Source: an uncultured Acidimicrobiales bacterium
Lineage (GTDB): Bacteria > Actinomycetota > Acidimicrobiia > Acidimicrobiales > SZUA-35
DNA length: 64,000 bases
Assembly: GCA_938029215.1 (NCBI GenBank)
Contig: CALHFG010000104.1
Coordinates: forward strand, 1-64,000
Direction of reading: 5' to 3'
This document shows, in pieces, positions 1 through 8,570 of this stretch; positions within the stretch are counted from its first letter, which is position 1, and the number at the start of each line of letters is the position of its first letter. The notes below the pieces were generated by a model, which did no database searches, had not been told where the DNA came from, and worked only from the letters and a program-made list of their open reading frames with translations. The position numbers and the translations under genes were made by a program.

Positions 1-5
1 GAACA

Positions 6-1412
6 GTGAAGCGGTACTTGGTGCAGACGTTCGGCTGCCAGATGAATGAACACGATTCCGAGCGAATCGCGGGTTTGCTGGAGTCTGACGGGTACGCCGA
101 GACGACCGATCAGACCGAGGCCGATGTCATCGTTGTCAACACCTGCTGCATAAGGGAAAACGCGGACAACAAGCTCTACGGCACCTTGGGCAACATGAAG
201 CAGCTCAAGGATGCAAACCCCGACCTGCAGATCATGGTCGGCGGGTGTCTGGCTCAAAAGGATCGGGACACCATCCAAGAGAAGGCCGGGCACGTCGACG
301 TCGTGTTCGGAACTCATAACGTGCACCGCGCGACCGAGCTGCTCAGCGAGGCGCGGTCCAATGGTCCCATCACCGAGATTTGGGAGGAGGCCGATCCGGA
401 CGAGTCGTTCGCGTCTGCTCTTCCGGCTCGTCGTGAGCTCGACTATGCCGCATGGCTCACGATTCAGGTGGGCTGTGACAACTCGTGTGCATTCTGCATC
501 GTGCCCGCCGTACGGGGTGTCGAGATCAGTCGGACTCCCGACGACATCGTGGCTGAGGCGGAACGTTTGGCAGCTGACGGCGTCACCGAAATCACCCTGC
601 TCGGACAGAACGTCAACAGCTATGGCCGCGACCTTGCGCTTGCAGCTCGGAAGGCTGGCGCCGCCGATGTCCGGGTCCGGCCGGCGTTTGCTGACCTCTT
701 GCGCAGTGTGGCGGCGGTCGACGGAATTCGACGGGTTCGCTACACCTCGCCGCACCCCAAAGATATGAACCAAGAGGTGTTCGATGCCATGGCAGAGACT
801 CCTGAGGTCATGCCCCACCTGCATTTTCCGCTGCAATCCGGTTCGGATCGCATCCTGGCTGCAATGCACCGGGGCTACACCGGTGAACGATTTCTTGCCA
901 AGCTTGCTCAGGCGCGGGCCACCATTCCGGACCTTGCGGTAACAACCGACATCATCGTCGGTTTCCCTGGGGAAACCGAGGGGGACTTCGTGCGGACACT
1001 TGAGGTGACTGCCGCGGCCGAGTTCGACACTGCGTTCACGTTTGTCTATTCACCTCGCCCAGGAACCGAGGCGGCTGAGATGGTTGACCAGTTCTGCGAT
1101 CCAGACGAGGTCAAGGAGCGGTACGAACGGCTGCGAGCCGTCATGGTTCGGAGCGCGATCTTGAAGCAGCAAGCTCGAGTCGGAAAGATCGAAGACGTGA
1201 TCGTCGAGGGGCCATCGAAGAAGGATCCGTCGCGGCTCTCGGGGAGAACCGGCCAGAACAAGCTCGTGCACTTTGAAAAGCCCGAGGGACCAATGCGGCC
1301 GGGCACGTACGCTCGGGTGCGGGTCACTGAAGCTCACACGCAATATCTCATGGGAGAGTTCCTCGAGGTCACCGCCAAGGCAACTCATCGCACCCGGATT
1401 CCCGTCCTGTGA
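6..1412 (+). CDS. miaB: tRNA-2-methylthio-N6-dimethylallyladenosine synthase MiaB
   Basis: Radical-SAM methylthiotransferase that adds a methylthio group to i6A37 of tRNAs; it acts after MiaA, which is also in this window. The 468-residue protein has the family order: an N-terminal UPF0004 domain with cluster cysteines C11, C47 and C81, the radical-SAM CxxxCxxC triad C157/C161/C164, and a C-terminal TRAM region (about 385-455). It starts at GTG 6. Only five bases precede this, but the N-terminus (TFGCQMNEHDSE) matches the family start, so the protein is probably complete. The stop overlaps the next GTG by 4 bp, indicating translational coupling with the small downstream gene. Confidence 0.97.
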   Translation: MKRYLVQTFGCQMNEHDSERIAGLLESDGYAETTDQTEADVIVVNTCCIRENADNKLYGTLGNMKQLKDANPDLQIMVGGCLAQKDRDTIQEKAGHVDVVFGTHNVHRATELLSEARSNGPITEIWEEADPDESFASALPARRELDYAAWLTIQVGCDNSCAFCIVPAVRGVEISRTPDDIVAEAERLAADGVTEITLLGQNVNSYGRDLALAARKAGAADVRVRPAFADLLRSVAAVDGIRRVRYTSPHPKDMNQEVFDAMAETPEVMPHLHFPLQSGSDRILAAMHRGYTGERFLAKLAQARATIPDLAVTTDIIVGFPGETEGDFVRTLEVTAAAEFDTAFTFVYSPRPGTEAAEMVDQFCDPDEVKERYERLRAVMVRSAILKQQARVGKIEDVIVEGPSKKDPSRLSGRTGQNKLVHFEKPEGPMRPGTYARVRVTEAHTQYLMGEFLEVTAKATHRTRIPVL

Positions 1413-1780
1413 CAACGCTGCATTTCATCGTTCCGGTTGCAGCTTCACCCCAGCAGGTCGAGGTCAAGCTCTCTGAGGCTGCGAAAGATCCGACACAGTT
1501 CGTTCACCTGTTCACCACGTCGCCCGATATCGACGCCGATGTGGCTGAGGGCGGTAAGGGCCTGTGGCGAATCCGTGTTGAGGGACCTCAGTTTCGGAGC
1601 AAGGGGACCGTCGCTGTTCTGTCGGTACCCGATGGCTCCGATATCGAGATCCAAATCGACCTGCGAGGCAAGGGCTTCCTCGCCCTGGCGGGTCCAGTTT
1701 TGGGTCTCGCGGCCGGCAAGGTGGAGGGTGAAGCTACCAAGGCGCTGCAAAACGAATTTGGTGAACGCTCCTCGACCTGA
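1409..1780 (+). CDS. Small conserved protein, possible SRPBCC-like fold
   Basis: A 123-residue protein whose GTG start overlaps the miaB stop (GTGA), so the two are probably co-translated. It has no signal peptide or membrane segment. The N-terminal part (FIVPVAASPQQVEVKL...) followed by alternating hydrophobic strands and a C-terminal helix resembles SRPBCC/START-type small ligand-binding proteins, but no catalytic motif is visible and I do not recognise a named family. Its function is unknown. Its position next to miaB is the only hint, and that may reflect operon structure alone. Confidence 0.75.
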   Translation: MTTLHFIVPVAASPQQVEVKLSEAAKDPTQFVHLFTTSPDIDADVAEGGKGLWRIRVEGPQFRSKGTVAVLSVPDGSDIEIQIDLRGKGFLALAGPVLGLAAGKVEGEATKALQNEFGERSST

Positions 1781-1800
1781 CGCTCGCGGGCGGTGACGGG

Positions 1801-4527
1801 CTAGCCAGTGTTTCGCATCCCGGCCGCTACACCGTTGACCGTGAGGAGCAGGGCTCGCCGCACATCGGGGTCCATGTGGTCACCGGTGGCGAGACCTTCG
1901 GCCGATACCTGGGCTCGAGAACGCGCCAGCAGGTCGACCTGGAGCACATGCAGCGGGTCAAGGTAGAACGCACGCGTGGCCAGCGTGCGTCGCAGCACAG
2001 GAAGGTTGCCGAGAATCTCTCGACCCGTCAGTGCCTGAATTTCACTGAGGGTCAGTGCGTGCTCGGTCTTCACTACCTCAAAGAGGTGCCGGTGCTCATC
2101 GCTCACCAGCGAATTCACGTAGCGTTCGGCAATACCGAGGTCGGTCTTGGCCAAGGTCATTTCGACGTTGCCGAGAAAGGTTTGTAAGAAGCGCCAATTG
2201 GCGAACATGTCGTCGAGCGTGTCTCCGTGGCCAGCCTCCCGAACGGCCGCGAGGCCCGAACCAACGCCGAACCAGCCAGGAATGATCTGTCGGCTTTGCG
2301 TCCAGCCGAACACCCAGGGAATTGCTCGAAGATCATCGATGCTGTTGCCGCCGCCAGACCGCCTCGCGGGTCGTGAACCGATGTTGAGCGCACCCAGTTC
2401 TTCAACCGGAGTCGAAGTTTGAAAGTAGGTGGGTAGAGAAGGATCTTCCACAAAGGATCGGTAGCGATCGAAGGCGGCCGTCGACATGGCCTCCATCGTC
2501 TCTGACCACGTTGCCAACGTCTCGGGATCGTTCGACGACGACCGCTGGGCAACGGTTGCCTCCAAGACGGCCGCCAGCGCAAGATCCAGGTTGCGGTGCG
2601 CAATTTCGGGCTGGCCGTACTTGTCGGCGATGACTTCGCCCTGCTCGGTGATCTTCAGCTCGCCGTCAACGACACCGGAGGGTTGACTGAGAATTGCCTC
2701 ATTGGTGGGTCCGCCACCACGACCAACGGAGCCACCTCGGCCATGGAAGACCCGCATGCGGATGTTGTGGTTCTTGGCGACGGCTCGGATGGCTCGGAGC
2801 GCTTTGTGAATCTCCCACTGGCTGGTTGTGATGCCACCGTCCTTGTTGCTGTCTGAGTATCCGACCATGACCTCTTGGATTCCGCCGCGCAACTCGACGA
2901 TGCGTCGATACGAAGGAATCTTGAGAAGCTGGTCCAGTGTCTCGGCGATGCCGCGAAGATCGCCAATGGTCTCGAACAGGGGAACGAAGCCGATTCGGGC
3001 CACTCCTGCGGAGAGGTCGATCAGCCCTACTTCTCGGGCCAGCATCACCGGCGCCAGGACGTCGTCGACACCCTCGGTCATCGAGATGATGTAGCTGCGG
3101 GCGAGGTCGTCGCCGTATTCATCCATTAGCTCGCGCAGGGTTCGGAACAGCTCCAATGCGTCCCGATCTTCCAGCGGCGTGCCGGGAGGTGACAGTGGCC
3201 GACGGGAGTTGAGTTCGGCAGTGAGCAACGCGATACGGCCGGACCGATCCTTGGGGTAGGTGGTCCCGGTGGCAGCAAACAGACGTCCCAGAGATTCGTG
3301 GTGACGGACCGTGTGCTCCCGGATGTCGAGGATGGCCAGGTGGAACCCGATGGTTGCCACCTGACGACGCACCCGTGCGAGGCGGCCATCGGCCAACAGG
3401 GCTCCGTCGTTTTCCCGTAGAGACCGATCCAACAGCTGCAGATCTTCTTCGAGTTCTGTGGGTCGCTGGTAGCGGCGAGATCCAACCGGCGTTCGGGCCG
3501 CCTCGTTGAGTCTTTGGATCATCACCGCAAGGCGCAGCCGGTACCACTCGCCATCGTTGATTCGGCCGATGCGGGCGAAGACGTCGGCAAACGGTTCGCG
3601 GTCAGCGTTCACCGCGTCTTGAAGTTCTTGGCTAGCGGGGCGGATGAGTTCGGTGGGGGAGAGCTCCCCACGAAGCCCTTCCAGTTCGTCGATCAGAATG
3701 CGGAGCGCTCGGGAACGCTGGAGTTGTACAACGTCTCGGGTGGTGTCGGGAGTGACGTTGGGATTGCCGTCTCGGTCGCCACCAACCCAGGAGCCGAACA
3801 CGACGGGGGCCACGGTGGGGTCGAGCGTGCTGCCAACTTCCTCCAGTGCAACGTCGAGGTCCTCCCAAATGTTGGGGAGGCTATGGCGCACGACCTGCTC
3901 GACGTAGTAGAGAAGGGTTCGAGCTTCGTCGAGGGGTTGGGGCTTCTCCCGTCGAATCTCGTCGGTCTGCCACATGACATCGATCAGTTCATCGATCCTG
4001 CGGTCGATGCGTCGCTGTTCCCAGCTGGTGCATCGTTCGTTTCCTCGTTCTTCTACGAGTCGAGCAACTTCGCGCAATTTGTCCAGCATCGATCGTCGAG
4101 ATGCTTCGGTTGGGTGGGCGGTGAAGACTGGCTGCAGCGAGGACAGGTGTAAACCCTGAACGATCTTGTCGCCGCTGAAGCCCTGTTCGGCCAACCGTGG
4201 GACGGTGTCGGAAAGGCGTCCTGCGTTGGCCTTTTTGAGGTTGAGGTCTTCGATTCGATGAACCTGCTCGACCACGTTGGCAAGGTGAAAGTAGGTGGTG
4301 AAGGCTCGGACCAGCTTCATCGAGGTGATGAGATCGGACTCGGCCAGGGCAGCTGCCAGGCTGAGCCCGGCTTCAGCGTCGCCGTCGCGGCGCAAGGATC
4401 TCGACAGCGTTCGCACCTGCTCAACCAGGTCTAAGAAACCGTCGCCTTCCTGTCGGGCGATGCTTTGGCCGAGCTGGCGGCCGAGCCGTCGTATGTCGTC
4501 TCGCAGGGCTTGATCAGGTGACTCCAC
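1801..4527 (-). CDS. ppc: Phosphoenolpyruvate carboxylase
   Basis: Carboxylates PEP with bicarbonate to oxaloacetate, the anaplerotic feed of the TCA cycle. The 908-residue length is normal for the bacterial enzyme. Signature motifs are present: TAHPTE with catalytic H138 (same number as in E. coli), YSDSNKDGG, the glycine-rich FHGRGGSVGRGGGP loop, the QSRQ/WFGVGSGL segment, and the C-terminal RNTG needed for allosteric and active-site closure. The start is GTG at 4527; a TATCCT hexamer lies 7 nt upstream (4535-4540), with no Shine-Dalgarno, suggesting a leaderless transcript. It is divergent from the methyltransferase gene at 4571. Confidence 0.98.
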   Translation of the reverse strand: MESPDQALRDDIRRLGRQLGQSIARQEGDGFLDLVEQVRTLSRSLRRDGDAEAGLSLAAALAESDLITSMKLVRAFTTYFHLANVVEQVHRIEDLNLKKANAGRLSDTVPRLAEQGFSGDKIVQGLHLSSLQPVFTAHPTEASRRSMLDKLREVARLVEERGNERCTSWEQRRIDRRIDELIDVMWQTDEIRREKPQPLDEARTLLYYVEQVVRHSLPNIWEDLDVALEEVGSTLDPTVAPVVFGSWVGGDRDGNPNVTPDTTRDVVQLQRSRALRILIDELEGLRGELSPTELIRPASQELQDAVNADREPFADVFARIGRINDGEWYRLRLAVMIQRLNEAARTPVGSRRYQRPTELEEDLQLLDRSLRENDGALLADGRLARVRRQVATIGFHLAILDIREHTVRHHESLGRLFAATGTTYPKDRSGRIALLTAELNSRRPLSPPGTPLEDRDALELFRTLRELMDEYGDDLARSYIISMTEGVDDVLAPVMLAREVGLIDLSAGVARIGFVPLFETIGDLRGIAETLDQLLKIPSYRRIVELRGGIQEVMVGYSDSNKDGGITTSQWEIHKALRAIRAVAKNHNIRMRVFHGRGGSVGRGGGPTNEAILSQPSGVVDGELKITEQGEVIADKYGQPEIAHRNLDLALAAVLEATVAQRSSSNDPETLATWSETMEAMSTAAFDRYRSFVEDPSLPTYFQTSTPVEELGALNIGSRPARRSGGGNSIDDLRAIPWVFGWTQSRQIIPGWFGVGSGLAAVREAGHGDTLDDMFANWRFLQTFLGNVEMTLAKTDLGIAERYVNSLVSDEHRHLFEVVKTEHALTLSEIQALTGREILGNLPVLRRTLATRAFYLDPLHVLQVDLLARSRAQVSAEGLATGDHMDPDVRRALLLTVNGVAAGMRNTG

Positions 4528-4534
4528 CGGTTGG

Positions 4535-4564
4535 AGGATATTGCCTAGGTCCTGGCAATATGGT
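4535..4564. promoter_or_regulatory. Divergent -10 elements for ppc and the methyltransferase
   Basis: Two TAnnnT hexamers face away from each other: TATCCT on the minus strand (4535-4540, 7 nt before the ppc GTG) and TATGGT on the plus strand (4559-4564, 6 nt before ATG 4571). This spacing would put transcription starts at or next to the start codons of both genes. No clear -35 is seen. The assignment is by pattern only. Confidence 0.5.
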
Positions 4565-4570
4565 CAGGAT

Positions 4571-5371
4571 ATGAAGGACGTTTACACCCACGGTCACCAC
4601 CGAAGTGTCCTGAAGTCTCATACGTGGCGAACTGCAGAGAATTCTGCTGGCTACCTTCTGCCGCACCTCGGCGCCGGCATGCGGGTGTTGGACGTTGGGT
4701 GCGGTCCAGGAACGATTACCTGCGACCTTGCGACCAGGGTGGACTCGATCACTGGCATCGAACCGGGGTCAGATATCCTGCAGACCGCGGAGGCGACAAA
4801 GATCGAATGGGGGGCGGACAATGTTCAGTTCCAGGTAGGCGATGTGTATGCCCTCGATTTCGAAGATGGCTCCTTCGACGTCTCGCATGCGCATCAGGTG
4901 CTGCAGCACCTCACCGACCCGGTGAAAGCGCTGGCCGAGATGATGAGAGTCACCAAGCCAGGTGGGGTGGTGGCGGTTCGTGACGCCGACTACCACGCAA
5001 TGAGCTGGTATCCGGAACTTCCGGGACTGAACCGATGGATGGACGTCTACCAGCAGGTCGCCCGAAAGAACCGAGCCGAGCCTGATGCGGCGCGCCATCT
5101 CCTCAGCTGGGCCCTCGCCGCGGGTGTTGAGCGAGAGCAAATCACGGCGTCGGTCGGCACATGGCTGTACTGCACGCCGGAAGAGCGCCAATGGTGGGGC
5201 ACCCTGTGGGCAGAGCGTTCGGTGGAGTCTGCGTTCGGTGCCCAAGCCCTCGAGTACGGCATTGCCACCGGCGAGGATCAGGCGGAGATCGTAGGCGCCT
5301 GGAACTCTTGGAAAGCCAACCCGAGCGGATGGTTCATCGTCCCGAATGGTGAACTGCTCATTCGGACATAG
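4571..5371 (+). CDS. Class I SAM-dependent methyltransferase
   Basis: A methyltransferase-type protein with the Rossmann SAM-binding motif I VLDVGCGPG, an acidic motif II region (ITGIEPG), a GDVYALDF motif, and DVSHAHQVLQHL as motif IV, in the UbiE/MenG-like Methyltransf_11 order. The substrate cannot be read from sequence. An in-frame TTG at 4541 would add ten residues, but ATG 4571 is preferred: it lies 6 nt after a TATGGT hexamer and begins MKDVYTHGHH, a plausible N-terminus for this family. It is monocistronic or followed by the alpha/beta hydrolase at 5415. Confidence 0.85.
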   Translation: MKDVYTHGHHRSVLKSHTWRTAENSAGYLLPHLGAGMRVLDVGCGPGTITCDLATRVDSITGIEPGSDILQTAEATKIEWGADNVQFQVGDVYALDFEDGSFDVSHAHQVLQHLTDPVKALAEMMRVTKPGGVVAVRDADYHAMSWYPELPGLNRWMDVYQQVARKNRAEPDAARHLLSWALAAGVEREQITASVGTWLYCTPEERQWWGTLWAERSVESAFGAQALEYGIATGEDQAEIVGAWNSWKANPSGWFIVPNGELLIRT

Positions 5372-5414
5372 CCGCATTTTGGCCGGGTGTGACGGGTGCC
5401 ACTAGGTTGGTTAG

Positions 5415-6170
5415 ATGGTCTCACCGGACGCCCTGCATCAGCGCAGGTGGCTGCTGATCCCCAGCATGTTGTTGGGGCCAGAGTCTTGGACTGATGTCGC
5501 CGATGTCCTGAATGATCTCAAGCAGGAAGCGTTCATCGCTGATCCGAACCCTGTGCCTCGGCAATGTGAGGACTTTCTGGCCCCCTGGCTCTCCGATGTC
5601 TTGGGAGCCCTGCCGGATCCACTGGACCCTCACGAAGCGTTTGCGAGTGGTGCTCCTCCGCTGGTAATCGCCGGTCATTCCGCAGCCTGTCCGCGTCTCC
5701 TGCTGGTGGCGGAAGAGGCGATGGCACAGGGCCACCGGGTCTCCACCGTGATCCTGGTGAATGGCCGCGTTCCCATCGATGGGCTTTCGGCTACCGACCT
5801 CGACCCTCCCTTGGGGCGTCTACTCGATAAGCTCACCCGCCCTGACGACCACGTACCTCCATGGCATCGATGGTGGGGCTCAATGATCGAAGACATGCTT
5901 CCGGACGAATCGGCGCGTCAGCGCGTCTTTGCAGAGGCCCGACCGCTCCCGAGGGCACTGTTTGATCAGAAGGTGCCGGCACCCAGACTTCCCGACGACG
6001 TGGGACTCGCCTTTCTTGCGATGGGCGACATGTACGCGCCCAGCATGGATGAGGCCCGCAAGCAGGGCTGGGCAGTAGCGCGTCTCGATGGGGAGCATCT
6101 GCATCAGGTGGTTAACCCGGTCGCCGTCGCGTGCACGATGATGGCCCTAGTGAGCCAAGCCGCCGACTAA
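5415..6170 (+). CDS. Alpha/beta-hydrolase-like protein
   Basis: A 251-residue protein with a degenerate alpha/beta-hydrolase plan: an N-terminal beta strand (WLLIPSMLLGPESW), a nucleophile elbow GHSAA around residue 92, and a C-terminal histidine in DGEHLHQVVNP. No signal peptide is present, so it is probably cytoplasmic. The substrate is unknown. A TAGGTT hexamer lies 6 nt before the ATG. The gene ends with a 4-bp convergent overlap with miaA. Confidence 0.7.
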   Translation: MVSPDALHQRRWLLIPSMLLGPESWTDVADVLNDLKQEAFIADPNPVPRQCEDFLAPWLSDVLGALPDPLDPHEAFASGAPPLVIAGHSAACPRLLLVAEEAMAQGHRVSTVILVNGRVPIDGLSATDLDPPLGRLLDKLTRPDDHVPPWHRWWGSMIEDMLPDESARQRVFAEARPLPRALFDQKVPAPRLPDDVGLAFLAMGDMYAPSMDEARKQGWAVARLDGEHLHQVVNPVAVACTMMALVSQAAD

Positions 6171-7078
6171 GTTGCCAATGCCAGCTCGACCGCTTCGTCG
6201 ACAATGGTGGGCGAGAGGGCATCGAGCCAGTGAATCCGAGGGTCTCGCCGGAACCATCGTTGCTGGCGTCTGGCGAATCGTCGCGTTCGCAACTTCGCCT
6301 CTTCGAGCGCTTCTTCGATAGTCAACTGCCCATCGAGATGGTTCAACAGTTCGCGGTAGCCGAGCGCTTGGGCTGCGGTCCGCGACAGAGGTTTGGGAAG
6401 GCCAACAACTTCGGTTAGGAACCCGTCGACCATCTGCTGGTCGTACCTCTGATCGATCCGTTGGTCCATGATGTCGCGATCGATCTCCAGTCCGATCTGT
6501 ACGAATCGCGTTGGGGGATAGGCGTCTACGCCGGGACCGAAGGAGGAGAAGGGACGGCCACTGCCGACGCACACTTCCAACGCTCGCAGAATTCGACGGC
6601 GGTTGGATGGTTCCATCTTCTGAGCCCCCACGGGGTCGAGGTTGGACAAGCGTTTGTAGAGGGCTCCGGTATCGGGCTCGGTTTCCAGTTCTTCCATCAC
6701 GCTCGGATACCGCGGCGGGGTCTCGAAGTCGTCGACGACAGAAGCCACATAGAGACCTGTCCCGCCCGCGATGATGGCTCGATCGCCGGCTGACTCGATC
6801 GTGGTGAGCGCAGCGGCGGTGTGCTCCTGAAACCGACCCATGCCAAAGTCCTCGGTCGGGTCGACGACGTCGATGAGGTGGTGCACGACGCCTCGCTGTT
6901 CCTCGACCGTCGGCTTGGCGGTGCCGATGTCCATGCCGCGGTAGACCGCCATTGCATCCGCGGAGATGATCTGGGCGTTGCCAAGGCGCACCGCAAGCTC
7001 GACTGCGAGCGACGACTTTCCGCTGGCCGTCGGCCCGAGGATGACGATCGGTGCAAAGGGCCCCGTCAAACGATCCAA
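6167..7078 (-). CDS. miaA: tRNA dimethylallyltransferase MiaA
   Basis: Transfers the dimethylallyl group to N6 of A37 in tRNAs reading UNN codons, making i6A, the substrate of MiaB. The P-loop GPTASGKS is at residues 15-22, followed by the SADAMAVYRGMDIGTAKP substrate-binding segment and DPTEDF. The catalytic region GGTGLY and the C-terminal RRFARRQQRWFRRD RNA-contact segment are intact. At 303 residues it is full length. The start is TTG at 7078, overlapping the end of the upstream pseudokinase gene by 13 bp, so it probably depends on coupled translation from that gene. Confidence 0.96.
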   Translation of the reverse strand: MDRLTGPFAPIVILGPTASGKSSLAVELAVRLGNAQIISADAMAVYRGMDIGTAKPTVEEQRGVVHHLIDVVDPTEDFGMGRFQEHTAAALTTIESAGDRAIIAGGTGLYVASVVDDFETPPRYPSVMEELETEPDTGALYKRLSNLDPVGAQKMEPSNRRRILRALEVCVGSGRPFSSFGPGVDAYPPTRFVQIGLEIDRDIMDQRIDQRYDQQMVDGFLTEVVGLPKPLSRTAAQALGYRELLNHLDGQLTIEEALEEAKLRTRRFARRQQRWFRRDPRIHWLDALSPTIVDEAVELALAT

Positions 7079-7644
7079 CCCAACAAAAGCGCCGCGAGAA
7101 CAAAGTGGTCGAGAGCCACGATGTTCGGATCTTCGCCGTAGGACTCGTAGAAGCCGAACACCGCTTCGGCTCCTAGTTCACGGTGCACACTGTGTTGAAG
7201 CACGGCCAGATCCAGATGGCGGTCACCAACGAGCCCGAACGAACCGGCGATCCCTGCTAGTTCGCCGCCTGCGAGGAGCATTCGATCGATCGACAGCGAG
7301 CCAGCTAGAACCACGGGCTCGGCAGTGTAGGTAGAGGGCAACTCGGCCTCTGTCCAGATCTCTACGAGACGTTCGGTGTCGTATCGGTCATAGGGCTCTG
7401 GCATCGCTGAAGGTTTGATGAGGCCAGCCGATTGTCGAGCATTGATGGCAGATGCGATATCGAATGGCTCTACGTCTGGCAGCGGTACTGCGTGAATCCG
7501 AGCCGCTCCTCGGCCCAGTGCCGCCGGCAGTCCTGGCAGATCTCCGTGGAGGTCGGGCCGGTTGGCGGGAACCGCATCCTCTCCACTTCCCAAAACACCG
7601 ACGATTGTTGCCTCGACGGTTGCGTTAAACGGGATGAACTGCAC
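7066..7644 (-). CDS. Truncated APH(3')-like pseudokinase
   Basis: A 192-residue protein that I align by eye to the C-lobe of aminoglycoside 3'-phosphotransferases. Residues 40-65 match the helix ending LHALPV-PFD, and residues 110-185 follow the brace and catalytic segments and the terminal helices (DRHLDLAVL, FYESYGEDPN). The catalytic residues are gone: the HGD is AGS (114-116), the metal-binding Asn is R121, and the second metal Asp (FID) is A133. The N-lobe with the ATP lysine is also absent, and only 124 bp separate this gene from dapF, so it is not hidden upstream. A non-catalytic role is inferred. The GTG start is 6 nt after TAGCCT. It is the first gene of an operon with miaA. Confidence 0.75.
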   Translation of the reverse strand: MQFIPFNATVEATIVGVLGSGEDAVPANRPDLHGDLPGLPAALGRGAARIHAVPLPDVEPFDIASAINARQSAGLIKPSAMPEPYDRYDTERLVEIWTEAELPSTYTAEPVVLAGSLSIDRMLLAGGELAGIAGSFGLVGDRHLDLAVLQHSVHRELGAEAVFGFYESYGEDPNIVALDHFVLAALLLGWIV

Positions 7645-7754
7645 CCTCCCAGGCTAGAAGGTCGCCCTCGGGATAGCCCGCTGTCGCGGCGAGCGACAGA
7701 GGTTTGGATCGCTGATCGCCGGCCGGGCACGACACCACCGGACCGTCTGCTGCG

Positions 7755-7760
7755 TACACT
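7755..7760 (+). promoter_or_regulatory. -10 element of dapF (leaderless-type)
   Basis: TACACT lies 8 nt before the dapF ATG, with no room for a ribosome-binding site. This predicts that transcription begins at or within a base or two of the start codon. The -35 region is not recognisable. Confidence 0.55.
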
Positions 7761-7768
7761 GACAGTGG

Positions 7769-8569
7769 ATGACTCTTCTCAGCAAACACCACGGCTTGGG
7801 GAACGATTTTCTGGTGGCGGTTGAGCCCAGTCGATCCCTGAGCTCCACCGACGCCCTTCTGTGGTGCGATCGACGACGCGGCATTGGTGCCGACGGCTTG
7901 ATCTCAGCTGAGTCGTTGTCATCCGATGGCAGTCTCTGGTCGATGACGCTATGGAACGCCGACGGAAGTCGTGCAGAGATTTCTGGCAATGGCATCCGAT
8001 GCATGGCGCAGGCGATCGTGCAGGGGAGTGATTTCGACGGCGAACGGTCACTCAGTATCCGAACCGACGGAGGAATGCGTCAGCTGCAGATCTGGGCTGA
8101 CCGCCGGGCGGGGGTGCATCACGCCAAGGTGTCCATGGGAGCGGCAACCGCTGGACCTGACCCCTACGACAAATGGGAGATCTTCGGCCTTGCTCCGGTG
8201 CGGCAACAAACGGTCGACATTGGCAACCCCCACCTGGTGGTTGAAATCGAAGACCCCGAATTGATCGACCTTGCGGCCATTGGGCCCGAGATCGAGACCA
8301 GCTACGACGCGGGAATCAACCTGCATCTCATCCGGGTTGAAGACCCCGCCACTCTCTCCCTCTATGTGTGGGAGCGCGGAGCGGGCATCACCCAGGCATG
8401 TGGCTCCGGTGCTTCCGCGGCTGCATGGGCGACAAATCAGTGGGGCCTAACCGATAGTTCCGTTACTGTCAGGCAGCCCGGCGGCGACGCAAAGGTCGAC
8501 GTCACTCCCGACGAGGTCTTCCTCACGGGTCCCACTACCTACGTCGCCACGATCGACGTCCCGGATTGA
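7769..8569 (+). CDS. dapF: Diaminopimelate epimerase
   Basis: Interconverts LL- and meso-diaminopimelate for lysine and peptidoglycan synthesis, a cytoplasmic, cofactor-free two-base mechanism. Both catalytic cysteines are present in their motifs: C78 in SGNGIRC and C211 in GITQACGSGA. The 266-residue length is usual. Adjacent hflX and dapC follow on the same strand with gaps of one base or overlaps, so dapF-hflX-dapC is an operon; dapE lies a few genes further on in the opposite orientation. Confidence 0.97.
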   Translation: MTLLSKHHGLGNDFLVAVEPSRSLSSTDALLWCDRRRGIGADGLISAESLSSDGSLWSMTLWNADGSRAEISGNGIRCMAQAIVQGSDFDGERSLSIRTDGGMRQLQIWADRRAGVHHAKVSMGAATAGPDPYDKWEIFGLAPVRQQTVDIGNPHLVVEIEDPELIDLAAIGPEIETSYDAGINLHLIRVEDPATLSLYVWERGAGITQACGSGASAAAWATNQWGLTDSSVTVRQPGGDAKVDVTPDEVFLTGPTTYVATIDVPD

Positions 8570-8570
8570 C

